A stretch of 64,000 nt of DNA from JAVZLQ01 sp049972525. GTDB taxonomy: Archaea; Thermoproteota; Bathyarchaeia; Bathyarchaeales; Bathycorpusculaceae. The first letter of the stretch is position 1. Every line of letters begins with the position of its first letter. The DNA lies in contig JBMFKI010000004.1 of assembly GCA_049972525.1 (NCBI GenBank), positions 42,923 through 106,922 of the forward strand, in the 5' to 3' direction. Shown here one piece after another: positions 60,707 to 64,000 of this stretch. Made by a program: the position numbers and the translations under genes. The notes under the pieces are model-generated. The model was not told the DNA's origin. It searched no databases and saw only the letters and a list, made by a program, of their open reading frames with translations.

Positions 60707-61453
60707 TTAGCTTTTAAGCTGTGGGAGGCTGCGAAGAACAATCTTCATAATAGGTATTGCAACAATTAATCCGACAAGCATCTGCCCGATATTTATTGGA
60801 ACTTCCACGATGGCTGCTGGCTTACTTAGCACAAGCTGTTCATAAAGGAAGTAGCCACAGACCATTTCTAAGCCCCCAATTACAATTGCAAAAATGGAAC
60901 GCCCGAATTCTGGCTCAATTTTTAAACCCATAAGAATTATGAGTAAAGCTGATATGCCGCCTAGTAGATACCAAAACTCCGAAGGAACAAACATGCTAAA
61001 TGTAGGATTTTGGGGTGGGGGATAGCCCATGTATAACTCTACGTTTCCGCTGTAATATATAGCACCAGTTATTGCAAGTAAAACGCCCACGATGGTCCCT
61101 AGCAGTATTGTGAAAATTTTCCAAGCCCTTTTTGATGTTTGCTTAAAAAGTTTCCTATTTAAGAAACCAACGATTGCACCCTCAAAACTCTTTATTACGA
61201 ATGTTCCTGGAGCAAATTGTGGAGCTACTAGCATATCTGCTATTGCGGCACCAACTCCCCCAGCAAAGGCACCTACGTAAGGTCCAAAAAGCAACGCAGT
61301 CAGATAAATCAATGTTTCACCTACGTTAAAGTATCCCGTTGTTGCTGGAACACTGACCGTAAACGCTATTGTCGCAACACATACTAGAGCGGCAAAAACT
61401 GCAGAGATGGCAAACTGAATTGTTAGCTTTGCAGAGTTAACTGACTGCTGCAT
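60707..61453 (-). CDS. ECF transporter S component (substrate-binding membrane subunit)
   Basis: 248 residues from the ATG at 61453 (an in-frame GTG lies at 61462). About six or seven hydrophobic helices. The GYFNVGETLIYLTALLFGP segment near 40 and FAGGVGAAIADML near 64 match vitamin-type ECF S components. Substrate is unknown: the neighbours (ThiL-like superfamily protein, PLP-fold regulator) hint at thiamine or B6 precursors. No ECF ATPase or T component is in view. Its promoter carries a 24-bp palindrome. Confidence 0.85.
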   Translation of the reverse strand: MQQSVNSAKLTIQFAISAVFAALVCVATIAFTVSVPATTGYFNVGETLIYLTALLFGPYVGAFAGGVGAAIADMLVAPQFAPGTFVIKSFEGAIVGFLNRKLFKQTSKRAWKIFTILLGTIVGVLLAITGAIYYSGNVELYMGYPPPQNPTFSMFVPSEFWYLLGGISALLIILMGLKIEPEFGRSIFAIVIGGLEMVCGYFLYEQLVLSKPAAIVEVPINIGQMLVGLIVAIPIMKIVLRSLPQLKS

Positions 61454-61465
61454 TGTTGACACCCA

Positions 61466-61489
61466 ATAGTCTAGTTATAACTAGACTAT
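61466..61489. promoter_or_regulatory. Perfect 24-bp palindrome over the ECF transporter promoter (operator candidate)
   Basis: Each half is ATAGTCTAGTTA and its exact reverse complement, with no spacer. On the minus strand it runs from the end of the TATA-like box to the expected transcription start, where a bound repressor would block initiation. It lies between the threonine synthase-like/winged-helix gene and the ECF gene. Confidence 0.75.
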
Positions 61490-61495
61490 ATAATT
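61487..61495 (-). promoter_or_regulatory. TATA-like box of the ECF transporter gene
   Basis: The minus strand reads AATTATATA, about 25 bases before a predicted start near 61465. It overlaps the first bases of the palindrome. GGGTG then precedes the ATG at 61453. Confidence 0.55.
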
Positions 61496-61503
61496 TTTTC
61501 CTT

Positions 61504-62904
61504 TTATGAGAGAATTTTTAGGTCGTCAATTGCTTGTAAGACTTTTTCGCCACGTTGCGTTATCTTGAAAAACTTTCTCCTGTCCTTTTTGTAGCTTGCT
61601 ATTAAGCCTTTATTGAAAAGTTCTGTTAGGTGTTGATATATGGCGCCTCTAGTCATTGTTTTTCCAAGTTTTTCCCACAAATTGTAACCATAGGTGTCAT
61701 TTTCTTTAAGAATTCGCAGTATCTTCTCCTTTGTGCTTATTTCTAAGCCTAGAACTGCCGTTTTTTGCTTCTTTGTCAACGCCTGCAGTATGTCGGTAGC
61801 TTTAAGTCCACTCCCCGTTACGGGGCATACTACGCTTTCATTTTTGTTCAGTTTTCTCTCTTTAACGAGTTTTTTCAACGCAGCAACTTCAGCTGCGCTT
61901 GACGGTTCTGCAAATATTCCCTCAAATTTGGCGATGTGCAGTTCTGCTGCGAAAATTTCGCTATCAGAAACTGTTAGGGCTAAACCCTTTGACTCTATTA
62001 TCGCCTTTAATGCAAGTTCGCTTTGCATAGGCTTTTTAACCAGCAGGGCAAGGGCTTTTGAAGAAGGTTTCGGAATTTTAACCGTCGTATCACGCTTTCT
62101 AAGCAACGTTTTCACTATTGCTGCGCTGCCTTCTGGTTGAACACCAATCATCTTTGGAAGCGATTTCGCCAAGCCAAGCCTTTCAAGCTCCTTAAAGCCC
62201 TTCCAAATGGAGTACAACGTACCACCGCTTCCCATTGAAACTATTACCCAATCTGGAACCCCAAACTGCTCAAAAATTTCATAGGAAATTGTTTTTTGCG
62301 CCTCAATTACAAGCGGATTAAGCTCCGCTGTCGCCTGATACCAACCCATTTCTTTTTCCAACGCTTCAGCCCTACCTATAGCCTCATCAATGAACTCGCC
62401 AAATTCTTCAATAATGGCGTCGTAGACCAACATCTGCGCCAGTTTCCCAACATCTACAAGTTTTGGAACTATTATGTGGCAGTTTAGTCCCGTCTTTGCG
62501 CAATACGCTGCCATAGAAGCGCCAAGGTTTCCCATGCTTGCGCATACAAGTGTGTCATGCTTAAGGTCTATGGCGTTTGATGCTAAAAGGGCAGCAGCAC
62601 GGTCTCTGTAGGAGTTTGTTGGATTCCTAGTTTCATCCTTAAAATAAAGCTCTTTCAAACCTAAAAGTTTTGCAAGTCTGTCCGCCTTATGTAAAGGCGT
62701 TCCACCCTCACCCAAGGTAATTGCATGCTTAACAGGTGGAAGCAAGGGTTTGTATCTCCAAAAACCCGCACGCCTCAAAAATTTTAATTCACGCTTGACT
62801 GGTAAAGTTAGACTATAGTCTAATAGCCCCCCACATTTTTCACATAAGCCACGCGGAGGGAACATAGGATATCTTGAACCACACTTGCTACATTCTAAAG
62901 CCAT
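61504..62904 (-). CDS. Threonine synthase-like protein without PLP lysine, fused to a PadR-like winged helix
   Basis: 466 residues. A zinc ribbon (C5, C8, C21, C24) opens the chain, then a fold-type II PLP enzyme domain follows (SMGNLGAS near 118, SMGSGGTLYS near 229, VCPVTGSG near 361) as in archaeal ThrC. In the motif normally NPTGSFKDR the sequence is NPTNSYRDR, so the lysine that binds PLP is Arg100. Residues 388-466 are a winged helix of PadR type (ILKENDTYGYNLWEKL, TRGAIYQHLTELFNKGLI, then FFKITQRGEKVL). It is directly upstream of the palindromic ECF promoter. Likely a sensor-regulator rather than an enzyme; real catalysis with another lysine is not excluded. Confidence 0.85.
   Translation of the reverse strand: MALECSKCGSRYPMFPPRGLCEKCGGLLDYSLTLPVKRELKFLRRAGFWRYKPLLPPVKHAITLGEGGTPLHKADRLAKLLGLKELYFKDETRNPTNSYRDRAAALLASNAIDLKHDTLVCASMGNLGASMAAYCAKTGLNCHIIVPKLVDVGKLAQMLVYDAIIEEFGEFIDEAIGRAEALEKEMGWYQATAELNPLVIEAQKTISYEIFEQFGVPDWVIVSMGSGGTLYSIWKGFKELERLGLAKSLPKMIGVQPEGSAAIVKTLLRKRDTTVKIPKPSSKALALLVKKPMQSELALKAIIESKGLALTVSDSEIFAAELHIAKFEGIFAEPSSAAEVAALKKLVKERKLNKNESVVCPVTGSGLKATDILQALTKKQKTAVLGLEISTKEKILRILKENDTYGYNLWEKLGKTMTRGAIYQHLTELFNKGLIASYKKDRRKFFKITQRGEKVLQAIDDLKILS
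62808..62823. repeat. 16-bp perfect palindrome within the threonine synthase-like gene
   Basis: TTAGACTA followed by its reverse complement TAGTCTAA. It uses the same TAGACTA/TAGTCTA words as the 61466-61489 palindrome but in the opposite arrangement. It lies about 85 bases inside the coding region, near the 5' end of the gene. Confidence 0.5.
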
Positions 62905-63031
62905 AACCCATCTGCAATTGCACTATAGCTATTCGCTGCTAAAACTTTTTTGAACACTGCACGAGAAAATGGGAAAACTCTAAATGGAAGTCCTAACGTT
63001 GATAGAATAGCAAGTCACGAGTGGATTCAAT

Positions 63032-63403
63032 ATGAGTGAAGAAGACCCTGTTAAACTACACAAAGAAGCAAACACTCTTCTCGAAATTGGTAAATACAAA
63101 GAGGCCTTGGAAAAGTTCCTAAGGGCTTCAGAACTATATCTGAAGAAAAATAACTTTTTCGATGCCACATCCATGCTTTACAAGGCTGGAGAATGCGCAT
63201 ACATGCTTAAAGACTACGAAACTGCAGTTGAACATTTCATGAAATCCGCAGAACTCTCATTTGACAAAGGATTTGACAGATACGGCGTAAGCGCATTGGA
63301 ATACGCCAGAGACTGCCATGCTGCTTTGAAAAACAAAGAAAAAGTCGAGGAGCTGAATAAAAAAATAAAGGAAGTAAAGGCAAAGCTTGAAGCCTCCTTC
63401 TAA
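63032..63403 (+). CDS. TPR-like repeat protein
   Basis: 123 residues, all helical. At least two TPR-like pairs (HKEANTLLEIGKYKEALEKF; AGECAYMLKDYETAVEHF) and part of a third (ALEYARDCHAALKNKEKVEEL). It should bind a partner protein. Its neighbour is DNA ligase, but a link is not shown. Confidence 0.8.
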   Translation: MSEEDPVKLHKEANTLLEIGKYKEALEKFLRASELYLKKNNFFDATSMLYKAGECAYMLKDYETAVEHFMKSAELSFDKGFDRYGVSALEYARDCHAALKNKEKVEELNKKIKEVKAKLEASF

Positions 63404-63483
63404 ATAACCCTCTTTTCCTTTAGAAGCCTAGAACAAGCATTTTTTATCTTTGTAGCTGAATAGTAAAATTTAGGATAGAAATC

Positions 63484-64000
63484 ATGCCGACACCTTTCAG
63501 AGCTTTAGCTGAATTATGCGAAAAACTAGAAACCACAAGAAAGAGACTCGCAATGATAAAAGCGGTTGGAGACTTTTTAAAAGTTCTTGAGCTGGATGAA
63601 GTTGAGCCTGCGGTTTCCATGATTCTTGGGAAACCGCTCCCGAAATGGAGCCAAAAAACACTTGAGGTCAGTTGGGCAACGCTAAGCACGATAATAAGGC
63701 GAATAACGGAAGTCGACGAGAGCATGTTCATAAAGGTTTTCAGTAAAACAGGCGATATAGGCTTGGCGACAAAAACAATATTCGAAGAAAACAAGATAAA
63801 AAAGCAGGCGACGCTTTTAGAGAGACCCTTGACAATAACTGAAGTTAGGCGAAGTTTCGAAGAAATAGCTGAAACAGTTGGATACGGCTCAAAGGAAAAG
63901 AAAGAACGTCTAATAGAAGCGCTGTTAAGCTTAGCATCGCCACTTGAAGCCAAATACATAGTGAAAATTTTCATAGGGGAAATGCGAACTGGCTTTTATG
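63484..64000 (+). CDS. lig: ATP-dependent DNA ligase, N-terminal part (cut by window edge)
   Basis: 172 residues of an open frame from the ATG at 63484 to the right edge. The helical N-terminal DNA-binding domain of archaeal ligases is seen: AELCEKLETTRKRLAMIKAVGDFLK-like start, PAVSMILGKPLPKW, then a segment ending EAKYIVKIFIGEMRTGF, which normally precedes the KxDG adenylation site (beyond the edge). It joins DNA nicks using ATP. Confidence 0.85.
   Translation, partial: MPTPFRALAELCEKLETTRKRLAMIKAVGDFLKVLELDEVEPAVSMILGKPLPKWSQKTLEVSWATLSTIIRRITEVDESMFIKVFSKTGDIGLATKTIFEENKIKKQATLLERPLTITEVRRSFEEIAETVGYGSKEKKERLIEALLSLASPLEAKYIVKIFIGEMRTGFY

Noticed and set aside
1..64000. CRISPR arrays, insertion sequences, prophage, tRNA or rRNA genes
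   Set aside because: No regular direct repeats, transposase or integrase genes, or cloverleaf-type sequences were recognised by eye; a tRNA search program could still find a split or intron-containing tRNA.

Overview
The window is archaeal. It has TATA-like promoters, an archaeal-type ribosomal cluster (S4e, L32e, L19e, L34e, RNase P protein Rpp29, a DUF106 membrane protein next to SecY), an archaeal ATP-dependent DNA ligase, a DUF35 partner for the thiolase, and frequent GTG/TTG starts. Base composition looks moderate (low-to-mid 40s % GC by eye). HdrABC/Mvh modules combined with complete beta-oxidation and an ADP-forming acetyl-CoA synthetase, but no mcr gene in view, suggest a Bathyarchaeia-like or Archaeoglobus-like anaerobe. 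That lineage call is inference; nothing seen fixes it.

Layout. (1) 1-6.3 kb, minus strand: an Hdr operon led by an NAD(P)H-type flavoprotein (NfnB/GltD-like), then an MvhD fused to a winged helix, a double-length HdrA, MvhD, and HdrC running off the left edge. (2) 6.4-9.3 kb: a ribbon-helix-helix/GcvH-like fusion, a DUF2061 membrane protein, a PhoU-like protein, a divergent Hsp20-like protein and a small zinc protein. (3) 9.4-15.7 kb, minus: a complete MvhG-MvhA-HdrA/MvhD-HdrC-HdrB operon. (4) 15.8-24.7 kb, minus: ADP-forming acyl-CoA synthetase fused to a GNAT domain, NfnAB, a ferredoxin-MvhD-ferredoxin-MvhD protein, a thioredoxin reductase-like protein, a small zinc protein and an HdrD-like protein. 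(5) 24.8-37.9 kb, mostly plus: HdrA with a cysteine-free MvhD-like tail, EtfBA, two acyl-CoA dehydrogenases, hydroxyacyl-CoA dehydrogenase, enoyl-CoA hydratase, thiolase, DUF35 protein, a hydrolase and an acyl-CoA ligase. (6) 38-44 kb: HypF, HypC, HypD, HypE, with a divergent pair of proteins sharing one C-terminal zinc ribbon. (7) 44.4-56.5 kb: ribosomal cluster from L22 to L15, SecY, DUF106, L34e and cytidylate kinase, with an Hsp20-like gene inserted before L15. (8) 56.6-64 kb: small membrane protein, radical SAM protein, two glycosyltransferases, HypE/ThiL-superfamily protein, ECF transporter S component, a threonine synthase-like protein with a C-terminal winged helix, a TPR protein and the start of DNA ligase.

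How the genes fit together (inference): fatty acids or other acyl compounds are activated by the ligase and oxidised to acetyl-CoA. ADP-forming synthetase can conserve thioester energy as ATP. Electrons leave as reduced ETF and NADH and are redistributed among ferredoxin, NAD(P)H, thiols/disulfides and H2 by the Hdr, Nfn and Mvh modules. The Hyp proteins mature the NiFe hydrogenase.

The most unusual content is a set of metabolic protein folds joined to DNA-binding domains: MvhD + winged helix, ribbon-helix-helix + GcvH lacking its lipoyl lysine, and threonine synthase fold + winged helix lacking its PLP lysine. The last sits beside a perfect 24-bp palindrome over the promoter of the transporter gene. 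These look like candidate undescribed one-component metabolic sensors. No tRNA, rRNA, CRISPR array, insertion sequence or prophage was recognised.
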